Positions 1 through 6,466 of a stretch of 16,441 nucleotides of DNA are shown here, piece after piece; the first letter of the stretch is position 1, and each line of letters starts with the position of its first letter. This DNA comes from an uncultured Collinsella sp. (GTDB taxonomy: Bacteria > Actinomycetota > Coriobacteriia > Coriobacteriales > Coriobacteriaceae), in the NCBI GenBank assembly GCA_902470835.1, contig CABRHR010000043.1, positions 1-16,441 on the forward strand. The letters run 5' to 3'. The position numbers and the translations under genes are program-made. The notes below the pieces were generated by a model. The model saw only the letters and a program-made list of their open reading frames with translations, did no database searches and was not told the DNA's origin.

Positions 1-91
1 TCACGAGCGGGGGCTCCTGCCTTTTCAGTGCCCTCGGATTGGGTCATAGTGTCTGGCGTGAACTAGTTATGCAAATAATTTTAGAAACGTC
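1..91. other. Left contig edge, no gene recognised
   Basis: No start codon with a ribosome binding site is seen here. Two + frames are open from the edge (to the TAG at 64-66 and to the TAG at 141-143), so the tail of an upstream gene could lie here, but the residues match no family I recognise. Confidence 0.4.
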
Positions 92-121
92 TTGTACAGA
101 GCTGCAACAGGGTGCTATAGT
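92..121 (+). promoter_or_regulatory. Promoter of veg-ispE
   Basis: A -35 element TTGTAC (92-97) and a -10 element TATAGT (116-121) are separated by 18 bp. The -10 is preceded by TGC, giving an extended -10 (TGCTATAGT). Transcription would start near 128, leaving a leader of about 60 nt before veg. This is the best sigma-70-type promoter in the window by eye. Confidence 0.7.
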
Positions 122-141
122 ATTAGAGTTTTGTCTATCTT

Positions 142-161
142 AGGGGTATTATCCCCTTTTT
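142..161 (+). terminator. Short hairpin plus T-tract in the veg leader
   Basis: AGGGG (142-146) pairs with CCCCT (153-157) around a 6-nt loop, followed by T's to 161. It has the form of a weak intrinsic terminator between the promoter and the veg ribosome binding site. It may be a partial attenuator or an mRNA-stabilising 5' hairpin; with only 5 bp it is uncertain. Confidence 0.4.
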
Positions 162-188
162 GAATTGCACCTTCTGGAGGCCCTGTTC

Positions 189-485
189 ATGGAAGAGATG
201 GAAGTCAATCACGTCGACGACATCCACGAGAAGCTGACCGATATGGTGGGCGATCGCGTCAAGGTTAAGGCCAACATGGGCCGCACCCGCGTTGTCGAGC
301 GCATGGGCACCATCAAGAGCGTCCACCCCGCCGTCTTCATTGTCGAGGTCGACGAGCGCCGTGGCCGTAAGTCGCGTCAGTCCTACCAGTATATCGATGT
401 CCTCACCGGTCAGGTCGAGCTGTTCGACCCCGAGAGCGGCGAGCATATCTTTACCCCGCTCGGCAATCAGCTCGAGGAGCACTAA
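189..485 (+). CDS. veg: Veg family protein
   Basis: This 98-residue protein belongs to the small Veg family (about 85-90 residues in Bacillus), which in B. subtilis is reported to stimulate biofilm matrix gene expression; its biochemical role is not settled. Family-like features are the basic patch VKVKANMGRTRVVERMG in the first half, the beta segments SVHPAVFIVEVDE, and the closing YQYIDVLTGQVELF. The ATG at 189 is chosen because GGAGG at 176-180 lies 8 nt upstream; a TTG at 165 would lie before the ribosome binding site, and the ATG at 198 is too far from it. The stop is 2 nt before ispE, whose ribosome binding site lies inside the veg 3' end. Veg next to ispE also occurs in Firmicutes, which supports the call. 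Confidence 0.88.
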   Translation: MEEMEVNHVDDIHEKLTDMVGDRVKVKANMGRTRVVERMGTIKSVHPAVFIVEVDERRGRKSRQSYQYIDVLTGQVELFDPESGEHIFTPLGNQLEEH

Positions 486-487
486 CG

Positions 488-1384
488 GTGACCGATCGGT
501 CCCTGACTCTTTCCGCGCCGGCGAAGATTAACCTCTACCTGGGGGTTCATACCGAGCGCGATGACCGCGGCTACCACAGGGTCGATTCCCTGATGGCAGC
601 CGTCGGTCTTTCCGATACCGTGACGGTCACGCCGGCGCAGGCGCTGACCGTTCAGACGGTTCCGGCATCAGATTTTCCCATGCAAAAGAATACGGCGTAT
701 CGGGCTGCGGTTGCTATGGCCGATCATTATGGTCGCGAGGCAAACATCTGCGTGACGATTGAGAAGCGCATTCCATTGTGCGCCGGCTTGGGCGGCCCCT
801 CGACGGACGCCGCGGCGGTTATCGTTGCTCTGGCCGAACTCTGGGACATCGACCACGTTGATCCCGCGCTGGACAACATCGCGCGCGGCATCGGTGCCGA
901 CGTTCCCTTCTTTTTGCATGCGAGCCCCGCATTTTACGTGGGCGGGGGAGACGTTCTGGCAACCGAGTACCCCGCATTGCCCGCAACGCCTGTCGTGCTG
1001 GTTAAGCCGCGCGAGGCGAGCGTTTCGACAATTGAAGCCTATCGACGCTTTGACGAGACCCCAGTGCCTGCGGAGAAGCCCGGCGCGATCGCATCGGCGC
1101 TTCGTTCGGGAGACGCCGAGACGGCCTACGCGCTCGTCCACAACAACCTGGGCGTTATCTCCGCGCAAATGGAACCGCAGATCCAAACCGTGCTCGACTG
1201 GCTACGCGCGCAGGACGGTACCGTTGCCGTAGACGTGTGTGGATCGGGTGCCTGCTCGTTTGCCATTTGCGATACGGCCGCCACGGCCGAAAGGCTTGCC
1301 GATGCTGCCCAGCAAAACGGCTGGTGGTCCTGCGCGACGGAGCTCATTCCCAGCACGGTTCGCATCGAAGTGCCAAAGAAGTAA
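488..1384 (+). CDS. ispE: 4-diphosphocytidyl-2-C-methyl-D-erythritol kinase
   Basis: IspE is a cytosolic GHMP-family kinase that phosphorylates the 2-hydroxyl of CDP-methylerythritol with ATP, the fourth step of the MEP isoprenoid pathway. The 298-residue length is normal. The N-terminal PAKINLYLGV (residues 11-20) carries the substrate-site lysine K13. The ATP-binding glycine loop is GLGGPSTDAA (100-109), and GADVPFF (136-142) contains the catalytic aspartate D138. The usual GLGGGSSDAA is changed to GPSTD here, an odd but probably tolerated variant. The start is GTG at 488, two bases after the veg stop, with GAGGAG at 474-479 inside veg, so translation is probably coupled. IspD and IspF, which act just before and after it, are encoded about 13 kb downstream in the same window. 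Confidence 0.95.
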   Translation: MTDRSLTLSAPAKINLYLGVHTERDDRGYHRVDSLMAAVGLSDTVTVTPAQALTVQTVPASDFPMQKNTAYRAAVAMADHYGREANICVTIEKRIPLCAGLGGPSTDAAAVIVALAELWDIDHVDPALDNIARGIGADVPFFLHASPAFYVGGGDVLATEYPALPATPVVLVKPREASVSTIEAYRRFDETPVPAEKPGAIASALRSGDAETAYALVHNNLGVISAQMEPQIQTVLDWLRAQDGTVAVDVCGSGACSFAICDTAATAERLADAAQQNGWWSCATELIPSTVRIEVPKK

Positions 1385-1419
1385 AAATTTCTCTAGCACA
1401 CGACGGAAATCTTTGTTAC

Positions 1420-1425
1420 TATAGT
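1420..1425 (+). promoter_or_regulatory. Possible -10 element of the tRNA-Pro gene
   Basis: TATAGT lies 8 nt before the mature tRNA 5' end, which would give a very short leader for RNase P. No clear -35 element is seen at the right distance, so read-through from ispE is an alternative. Confidence 0.4.
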
Positions 1426-1433
1426 CGAGATAA

Positions 1434-1510
1434 CGGGTTGTGGCTCAGTTTGGTAGAGCACTGCGTTCGGGACGCAGGGGTCGCTGGTTCAAATCCAGTC
1501 AACCCGACCA
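1434..1510 (+). tRNA. tRNA-Pro (anticodon CGG)
   Basis: The complete 77-nt cloverleaf includes an encoded CCA end. The acceptor stem CGGGTTG (1434-1440) pairs with CAACCCG (1500-1506), followed by discriminator A and CCA. The D arm is GCTC/GAGC; the anticodon stem CTGCG/CGCAG encloses TTCGGGA, giving anticodon CGG, which reads CCG. The T arm has GCTGG, TTCAAAT, CCAGT with one G-U pair. CCG proline codons are frequent in neighbouring genes. Confidence 0.97.
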
Positions 1511-1520
1511 GAGCATGAGG

Positions 1521-1549
1521 AGGGACCGCTTCTTGCGGTCCCTTTTTTT
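1521..1549 (+). terminator. Intrinsic terminator after tRNA-Pro
   Basis: AGGGACCGC (1521-1529) and GCGGTCCCT (1535-1543) form a perfect 9-bp stem with a 5-nt loop, followed by seven T's to 1549. It ends the tRNA transcript 10 nt after the CCA. Confidence 0.93.
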
Positions 1550-1557
1550 AGCTATTG

Positions 1558-1586
1558 TTGTGATACCGCGATACCCGCGGTATACT
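1558..1586 (+). promoter_or_regulatory. tatA promoter with overlapping palindromic operator candidate
   Basis: TTGTGA (1558-1563) and TATACT (1581-1586) are separated by 17 bp, a good sigma-70-type promoter placed between the tRNA terminator and tatA. A perfect 8-bp inverted repeat, ATACCGCG (1563-1570) and CGCGGTAT (1576-1583), fills the spacer and overlaps the -10 element. A protein bound there would block RNA polymerase, so a repressor site is a reasonable inference; the regulator is unknown. Confidence 0.65.
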
Positions 1587-1622
1587 CATTCGAGCTTGTC
1601 TCGCTGTATTGTGGAGGTCTAC

Positions 1623-1898
1623 ATGTTTGGACTGAGGGCTCCTGAGCTCATCATTATTCTCGTCGTTGTCCTGATTATCTTCGGGCCTAAGAACCTGCCG
1701 AAGCTCGGCAAGTCCCTCGGCTCTACCGTCAAGAATATCCGCGAGGGTATGGAGGGCGACGATAAGGCCGAGACCAAGCAGGCCGAGGAGGTCGTGGTCG
1801 AGCAGTCCGAGGAGGACAAGGAGATCGCAGAGCTCGAGGCCAAGCTCGCTGCTGCCAAGAAGAAGCAGGCAGAGGACAGCGACGCGGACGCAGAGTAG
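1623..1898 (+). CDS. tatA: Sec-independent (Tat) translocase subunit TatA
   Basis: TatA forms the membrane part of the twin-arginine translocation pathway, which exports folded proteins. The 91-residue protein has the family architecture: a short N-terminal tail with E8, one hydrophobic helix (about residues 8-20), the FGPKNLPKLGKSLG hinge and amphipathic helix (20-33), then a charged Glu/Lys/Ala-rich tail that is probably disordered or coiled. The ATG at 1623 has GGAGG at 1613-1617, 5 nt upstream; upstream in-frame starts would run through the tRNA and its terminator and are rejected. The gene is monocistronic here, with its own promoter and terminator, and no tatC is visible in the window. 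TatB cannot be excluded by sequence alone, but the short hinge and lone position favour TatA. Confidence 0.9.
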   Translation: MFGLRAPELIIILVVVLIIFGPKNLPKLGKSLGSTVKNIREGMEGDDKAETKQAEEVVVEQSEEDKEIAELEAKLAAAKKKQAEDSDADAE

Positions 1899-1923
1899 TC
1901 CCATCCCTTTGGGGTGAGCACCT

Positions 1924-1956
1924 GACCGGCTTGCCCGCAGGCTAGCCGGTCTTTTT
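1924..1956 (+). terminator. Intrinsic terminator after tatA
   Basis: GACCGGCT (1924-1931) and AGCCGGTC (1944-1951) form a perfect 8-bp stem; an inner GCC/GGC pairing shortens the loop. TTTTT follows at 1952-1956. It lies 26 nt after the tatA stop. Confidence 0.88.
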
Positions 1957-2004
1957 CGTTTTGTTGACAGTTGATTGTTTGATCAGAGTTGGGGAGATAT
2001 CCGT

Positions 2005-2475
2005 ATGGACGCAAGCCAGATCGTACTGACCGCTGAGGGCCGCCAGAAGCTCGTCGAGGAGCTCGCTTGGCGTGAGGGCGATTACGCCAAGGAGATCGTC
2101 GAGGACATCAAGGAAGCCCGCGCGTTCGGCGACCTTTCGGAGAACTCCGAGTACGATGCCGCTAAGGACAAGCAGGCCCAGAACGCCGCTCGTATTGCCG
2201 AGATCCAGGCCATCCTCGCCAACGCTCAGATCGCTGCCAGCACGGGTGACCTGACCGTCTCCATTGGCTCGACCGTCACCCTGGTCGACCCCAACGGCGA
2301 GCTCATGGACGTCACGCTCGTCGGTACCACCGAGACCAACTCGCTCGAGCACAAGATCTCCAACGAGTCTCCGGTCGGTCACGCCATCATCGGTCACGGC
2401 GAGGGCGATTCCGTCGAGGTCGTTACGCCTTCCGGCAAGACCCGCATCTACACCATCGCCAAGATCGCACGCTAG
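2005..2475 (+). CDS. greA: Transcription elongation factor GreA
   Basis: GreA enters the secondary channel of RNA polymerase and stimulates cleavage of backtracked RNA. The 156-residue length is typical. The N-terminal coiled coil carries the tip motif GDLSENSEYDAA (42-53) with the acidic residues D43 and E46 expected to act at the polymerase active site; the C-terminal FKBP-like domain has ISNESPVG (118-125) followed by GHGEGD. The ATG at 2005 has GGGGAG at 1991-1996, 8 nt upstream; a TTG at 1975 would sit before it. A TTGACA at 1964-1969 resembles a -35 box, but no -10 follows at the right distance, so the promoter is unclear. It is followed by lysS after 79 bp with a hairpin between. Confidence 0.95.
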   Translation: MDASQIVLTAEGRQKLVEELAWREGDYAKEIVEDIKEARAFGDLSENSEYDAAKDKQAQNAARIAEIQAILANAQIAASTGDLTVSIGSTVTLVDPNGELMDVTLVGTTETNSLEHKISNESPVGHAIIGHGEGDSVEVVTPSGKTRIYTIAKIAR

Positions 2476-2479
2476 ACCA

Positions 2480-2536
2480 CGGTCCCGCGTAAAGGTATGT
2501 TTTCGCTCCCTGGGACCGAATCCTGGGGAGCGTTTT
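2480..2536 (+). terminator. Terminator with competing upstream pairing, between greA and lysS
   Basis: The arms at 2504-2515 and 2521-2532 form a 12-bp stem (two G-U pairs) with a 5-nt loop, followed by TTTTA. In addition CGGTCCC (2480-2486) can pair perfectly with GGGACCG (2512-2518), which would use up part of the terminator's 5' arm. The arrangement could act as a terminator/antiterminator pair in the lysS leader; the simplest reading is an imperfect greA terminator. Confidence 0.65.
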
Positions 2537-2554
2537 AGTTTGAGGAGCTAACTT

Positions 2555-4519
2555 ATGGCAGAGAACCAGAACGCCGCCGATCAGGCATCGACGCTCAACG
2601 ACGAGCGCGCCACCCGCCTGGCCAAGCGCGCCGCCCTGTTCGAGGCGGGCCAGAACCCCTATCCCGAACACTCTGAGCTCGAGGACTACGTCGCCGACAT
2701 CGAGGCTAAGTACGCCGAGCTTGCCGATGGCGAGGACACCGAGGACGTCGTGAAGATCGCCGGCCGTGTTGTCGCCAAGCGCGGTCAGGGCAAGATTATG
2801 TTCATCGTCGTGCGCGATGCGACTGCCGAGATTCAGCTGTTCTGCCGCATCAACGACATGGACGAGGCTGCCTGGAATACGCTCAAGGCCCTCGACCTGG
2901 GCGACATCCTGGGCGTGACCGGCGTGGTCGTGCGCACCAAGCGCGGCCAGCTCTCCGTTGCCCCCAAGAGCGCAACGCTGCTTTCCAAGGCCGTTCGTCC
3001 GCTGCCCGAGAAGTTCCACGGCCTTTCCGACAAGGAGACCCGTTATCGTCAGCGCTATGTCGATCTGATCGCCAATGACGACGTTCGCGAGACCTTCCGT
3101 AAGCGTTCGCAGATTCTCTCCACCTTCCGTCGCTTTATGGAGTCCGACGGCTACATGGAGGTCGAGACCCCCATCCTGCAGACCATCCAGGGCGGCGCCA
3201 CGGCTAAGCCGTTCATTACGCACTTCAACGCGCTCGATCAGGAGTGCTACCTGCGTATTGCCACCGAGCTGCACCTCAAGCGCTGCATCGTCGGTGGTTT
3301 TGAGCGCGTGTTCGAGATCGGCCGCATCTTCCGTAACGAGGGCATGGACCTTACCCACAACCCCGAGTTCACCACGATGGAGGCCTACCGTGCCTTCTCC
3401 GACCTCGAGGGCATGAAGGCACTCGCCCAGGGTGTCATTAAGGCGGCTAACAAGGCCATCGGCAACCCCGAGGTCATCGAGTACCAGGGCCAGACCATCG
3501 ACCTTTCTGGCGAGTGGGCCAGCCGTCCCATGACCGACATCGTCTCCGACGTGCTCGGCAAGCAGGTCACCATCGACACGCCGGTCGAGGAGCTTGCTGC
3601 CGCCGCGCGCGAGAAGGGCCTGGAGATTAAGCCCGAGTGGACCGCCGGCAAGATTATCGCCGAGATTTACGATGAGCTGGGCGAGGACACCATCGTCAAC
3701 CCGACCTTCGTGTGCGATTACCCCATCGAGGTCAGCCCGCTCGCCAAGCGTTTTGAGGACGACCCGCGTTTGACTCACCGCTTTGAGCTGGTCATCGCCG
3801 GCCACGAGTACGCCAACGCATTCTCCGAGCTCAACGACCCGGTCGACCAGGCTGAGCGCTTTGCTGCCCAGATGGCCGAGAAGGCCGGCGGCGACGATGA
3901 GGCTATGGAGTATGACGAGGACTACGTGCGCGCCCTCGAGTACGGTATGCCTCCCGCGGGCGGCATTGGTATCGGTATCGACCGCGTGGTCATGCTGCTC
4001 ACTAACCAGGCTTCTATCCGCGACGTCCTGTTGTTCCCGCACATGAAGCCCGAGAAGGGTTTCCAGTCCGGTGCCGCTGCCGCCAAGGCTGCCGAGGCAG
4101 GCAACGCCGCAAGCCCGTTCGTTACGTCGCTTAAGCCCACGCTCGATTACTCCAAGATCGCCGTTGAGCCGCTGTTCGAGGAGTTCGTCGACTTCGATAC
4201 CTTCTCCAAGAGCGATTTCCGCGCTGTGAAGGTCAAGGCATGCGAGGCCGTCAAGAAGTCCAAGAAGCTGCTGAACTTTACGCTCGACGACGGTACCGGT
4301 ACCGATCGCACCATCCTCTCCGGTATTCACGCTTATTACGAGCCCGAGGACCTGGTCGGCAAGACCTTGCTCGCCATCACCAACCTGCCTCCGCGCAAGA
4401 TGATGGGTATTCCCAGCTGCGGCATGCTGATCAGCGCTGTCCACGAGGAGGAGGGCGAGGAGCGCCTCAACCTGATCCAGCTCGATGCCTCCATCCCCGC
4501 CGGCGCAAAGATGTACTAG
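2555..4519 (+). CDS. lysS: Lysyl-tRNA synthetase, class II, with C-terminal Trbp111-type domain
   Basis: LysRS charges tRNA-Lys with lysine using ATP. Residues about 60-170 form the N-terminal anticodon-binding OB fold; the class II catalytic core follows, with motif 2 FEIGRIFRNEG (253-263) and motif 3 GIGIGIDR (470-477), ending near FPHMKP (494-499). Family members usually stop about there (near 500 residues), but this protein has 654. After an Ala-rich linker (about 500-543), residues 547-654 resemble the EMAP-II/Trbp111 tRNA-binding OB domain found at the C terminus of many bacterial MetRS enzymes: DFRAVKVKACEAV, SGIHAYYEPEDLVGK, NLPPRKMMGIPSCGM. It presumably adds non-specific tRNA affinity or dimerisation. 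The ATG has GAGGAG at 2542-2547. No frameshift is seen, so the fusion is a single reading frame. Confidence 0.95.
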   Translation: MAENQNAADQASTLNDERATRLAKRAALFEAGQNPYPEHSELEDYVADIEAKYAELADGEDTEDVVKIAGRVVAKRGQGKIMFIVVRDATAEIQLFCRINDMDEAAWNTLKALDLGDILGVTGVVVRTKRGQLSVAPKSATLLSKAVRPLPEKFHGLSDKETRYRQRYVDLIANDDVRETFRKRSQILSTFRRFMESDGYMEVETPILQTIQGGATAKPFITHFNALDQECYLRIATELHLKRCIVGGFERVFEIGRIFRNEGMDLTHNPEFTTMEAYRAFSDLEGMKALAQGVIKAANKAIGNPEVIEYQGQTIDLSGEWASRPMTDIVSDVLGKQVTIDTPVEELAAAAREKGLEIKPEWTAGKIIAEIYDELGEDTIVNPTFVCDYPIEVSPLAKRFEDDPRLTHRFELVIAGHEYANAFSELNDPVDQAERFAAQMAEKAGGDDEAMEYDEDYVRALEYGMPPAGGIGIGIDRVVMLLTNQASIRDVLLFPHMKPEKGFQSGAAAAKAAEAGNAASPFVTSLKPTLDYSKIAVEPLFEEFVDFDTFSKSDFRAVKVKACEAVKKSKKLLNFTLDDGTGTDRTILSGIHAYYEPEDLVGKTLLAITNLPPRKMMGIPSCGMLISAVHEEEGEERLNLIQLDASIPAGAKMY

Positions 4520-4521
4520 GG

Positions 4522-4551
4522 GGTTACGGCGTTTTACCAAACGCCGTAACC
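4522..4551 (+). terminator. Perfect hairpin directly after the lysS stop
   Basis: A perfect 13-bp stem (4522-4534 with 4539-4551) and a 4-nt loop begin 3 nt after the lysS stop codon. No T-tract follows, so it is either a 3' end-protecting hairpin or part of a two-hairpin terminator with the one at 4593-4634. Confidence 0.5.
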
Positions 4552-4592
4552 GCTCGACGCTGCACGCCGCCCAGAGCGACAATTTGTCATTC

Positions 4593-4634
4593 AAAAGGCA
4601 AGGCATGACCAGAAGGTCTATGCCTTGCCTTTTT
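4593..4634. terminator. Bidirectional-looking terminator downstream of lysS
   Basis: AAAAGGCAAGGCAT plus GACC (4593-4610) pairs with GGTC and ATGCCTTGCCTTTT (4615-4633) around an AGAA loop, with one bulged T at 4619. Five T's follow on the + strand, and an A-run precedes the stem, so it could also work on the minus strand. It probably ends the lysS transcript. Confidence 0.88.
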
Positions 4635-4861
4635 CATGCCAACTTGTTCGCTCTGGACGTCGCTCGCTGGCGTTGCCAAAACATCGGCGTTGCCGGAGTA
4701 GTCATTGGGGACGTTCTTGTTTGACTGGTCATTTAAGAACGTCCCCAATGACTACCCAACGGCTATTGAGCACATGGCTCGCATGACAGTCGTCTCTTTT
4801 ATGTTTCCTTTAGCCGTTGCTGCCTAGGATGAGAGTTAGTCGGCAGGAAGGGAGCGTCTAT
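4635..4861. other. Gap before the exporter gene
   Basis: Apart from the large palindrome at 4698-4755 this stretch holds no recognisable gene. A 9-bp inverted repeat CAACGGCTA (4757-4765) and TAGCCGTTG (4811-4819) is seen, spaced by 45 bp. No convincing -35/-10 pair for the next gene was found. Confidence 0.5.
4698..4755. repeat. Large perfect palindrome, REP-like
   Basis: Two perfectly complementary 21-bp arms (4698-4718 and 4735-4755) flank a 16-nt centre that itself contains TGAC and GTCA. The arms contain GTAGTCATTGGGGACG. There is no T-tract. The foot of the 5' arm carries GTAG preceded by GGA, as in bacterial REP elements handled by RAYT transposases. That it is a dispersed element is an inference, as only one copy lies in this window. 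Confidence 0.6.
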
Positions 4862-6430
4862 ATGGACGACGCGAGCGAGCGCGCAATCGAAGAGGACATG
4901 CTCGATCAGTTCAATTACTTTGATGATGAGGACGAGGAGCTGATCGACCGTCGCGAGCCAGCGCCGCTTGATTCCTTTGATCTGGTCGATGAAGAGACTG
5001 ATGAGGTTGAGGACGAATCAACGGAGCCCCCACAGTCTTCGCGCCTTGACTCGCTGCTTTCGAGAGCCCCCATGCACCACGGCGTTCGTGCCGGCGCGCT
5101 CCATATGAAAACTGATTGGCACCAGATCGTGACGGCAGGCGATGAGCTTGCCGTCGATGCGCCGCTCACCGATAAGTCATCCATCATCTGCCGCACCGGC
5201 ATGCTTATGCTTGCAAGCGGAACAGGTGCCTGGCGCGTGCGCGATACCATGAATCGTGTTGCTGCCGTACTCGGCGTCACGATTCACGTCGACCTGAGTC
5301 TCCTGTCGTTTGAGTGCACCTGCATCGAAGGCGGCCACTGCTTTAACGAGGTCGTCAGCCTGCCCACAACGGGAGTCAATACCCATCGCATTTGGATGAT
5401 GGAGAGTTTCTTAAGGGAAATCGAGACGTATGGGCGCCGGTTTACCGTGCACGAATACCACGAGATGCTCAGGACCGTTGAGAGCTCAAAGCCCGATTAC
5501 TCTCCCTGGCAACAGGGCCTTGCGGCAGCCTGTGCTTGCGGCGCCTTCGTCTTTTTGCTCGGCGGCGGCCCTATCGAGATGGCCTGCGCATTCGTAGGCG
5601 CTGGTGTTGGCAACTTTGCTCGCTCCCATATTCTCAAGCAGGGTCTTGGCCAGTTTAGCGCGCTGACGACTGGCGTTGCGCTCGCTTGCGTTTCGTATCT
5701 GCTGGCATTGCTCGGCCTTAGCCAGGTCATTCCAGGGGCAATGTCGCACCAAGAAGGCTATATCGGCGCCATGCTCTTTGTGATTCCCGGCTTTCCCCTC
5801 ATTACGGCGGGCCTCGACATCGCTAAGCTCGACATGCGAAGCGGTATCGAGCGTCTTTCGTATGCTGTATCGATTATTGTGATGGCGACCCTCGTAGGTT
5901 GGATGGTTGCCGAGTGTGTGGGACTGGCGCCGGATGACTTCGCCCCGCTTGGTCTCTCACCGCTGGCTCTTACGCTCTTGCGCGTGCTGATGAGCTTTAT
6001 CGGCGTATTTGGCTTCTCGGTTATGTTCAACAGTCCGGTAAAGATGGCAGCGGCGGCAGGGCTCATCGGCGCCGTGTCAAATACCTTGCGCCTTACGCTC
6101 GTCGATGCGCCGACGCTGCTTCCCTTCTTGGGCCTGAGTGCGGGCATGCCTCCCGAGGCGGCTGCGTTTACCGGCGCGCTGGTATCGGGGCTGCTCGCGA
6201 GCTTAGCCGAAATCAAGCTCACCTACCCACGCATTGCTCTCACGGTGCCATCAATTGTCATTATGGTGCCTGGCTTGTATCTGTATCGCTCGATGTATTA
6301 CATGTGCACCTTCGATACAGTCAATATGCTCGGCTGGTTTGTGCGTGCAGTACTCATCGTGGCGTTTCTGCCCGTTGGCTTGGGCGTGGCGAGAACTCTC
6401 ACCGACCCTCGCTGGCGCCACACCAGCTAA
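4862..6430 (+). CDS. Threonine/serine exporter family (ThrE) membrane protein
   Basis: A 522-residue fusion of the two ThrE domains, as in Corynebacterium ThrE, which exports threonine and serine across the inner membrane using the proton gradient. Residues 1-70 are a very acidic, probably disordered cytoplasmic tail. Residues about 75-345 form the first domain: a soluble part (GTGAWRVRDTMNRVAAVLG) and then membrane segments from about 220, with the family motif PGFPLITAGLDIAKLD (309-324). Residues about 375-515 form the second hydrophobic ThrE_2-type domain, ending in a short basic tail. An unusual C152-x-C154 ... H159-C160 cluster lies in the soluble part. The ATG at 4862 has GGGAG at 4850-4854, 7 nt away; a TTG at 4817 lacks such a site. 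The actual substrate is not determined by sequence. Confidence 0.87.
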   Translation: MDDASERAIEEDMLDQFNYFDDEDEELIDRREPAPLDSFDLVDEETDEVEDESTEPPQSSRLDSLLSRAPMHHGVRAGALHMKTDWHQIVTAGDELAVDAPLTDKSSIICRTGMLMLASGTGAWRVRDTMNRVAAVLGVTIHVDLSLLSFECTCIEGGHCFNEVVSLPTTGVNTHRIWMMESFLREIETYGRRFTVHEYHEMLRTVESSKPDYSPWQQGLAAACACGAFVFLLGGGPIEMACAFVGAGVGNFARSHILKQGLGQFSALTTGVALACVSYLLALLGLSQVIPGAMSHQEGYIGAMLFVIPGFPLITAGLDIAKLDMRSGIERLSYAVSIIVMATLVGWMVAECVGLAPDDFAPLGLSPLALTLLRVLMSFIGVFGFSVMFNSPVKMAAAAGLIGAVSNTLRLTLVDAPTLLPFLGLSAGMPPEAAAFTGALVSGLLASLAEIKLTYPRIALTVPSIVIMVPGLYLYRSMYYMCTFDTVNMLGWFVRAVLIVAFLPVGLGVARTLTDPRWRHTS

Positions 6431-6463
6431 TTGGTGCAAGGGGGGCAGATTACTTTGCACCAA
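6431..6463. repeat. Inverted repeat directly after the exporter stop codon
   Basis: TTGGTGCAA (6431-6439) and TTGCACCAA (6455-6463) form a perfect 9-bp stem; one G-T and one G-C pair can extend it inward. There is no T-tract. It may be part of a composite palindromic element with 6467-6533. Confidence 0.55.
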
Positions 6464-6466
6464 ATG

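Noticed and set aside
1964..1969. TTGACA ahead of greA as a promoter
   Set aside because: It is a perfect -35 box, but no -10-like hexamer lies 16-18 bp downstream before the ribosome binding site.
2476..2554. T-box riboswitch for lysS
   Set aside because: The 79-bp gap is too short and lacks the conserved T-box sequence and specifier stem.
2423..4606. Very long open frame on the minus strand opposite lysS
   Set aside because: It mirrors the lysS codon pattern in GC-rich DNA, has no ribosome binding site and matches no family; lysS has all its motifs on the + strand. Similar long antisense frames opposite clpC (7597-10194) and pepD (10349-11755) are rejected for the same reason.
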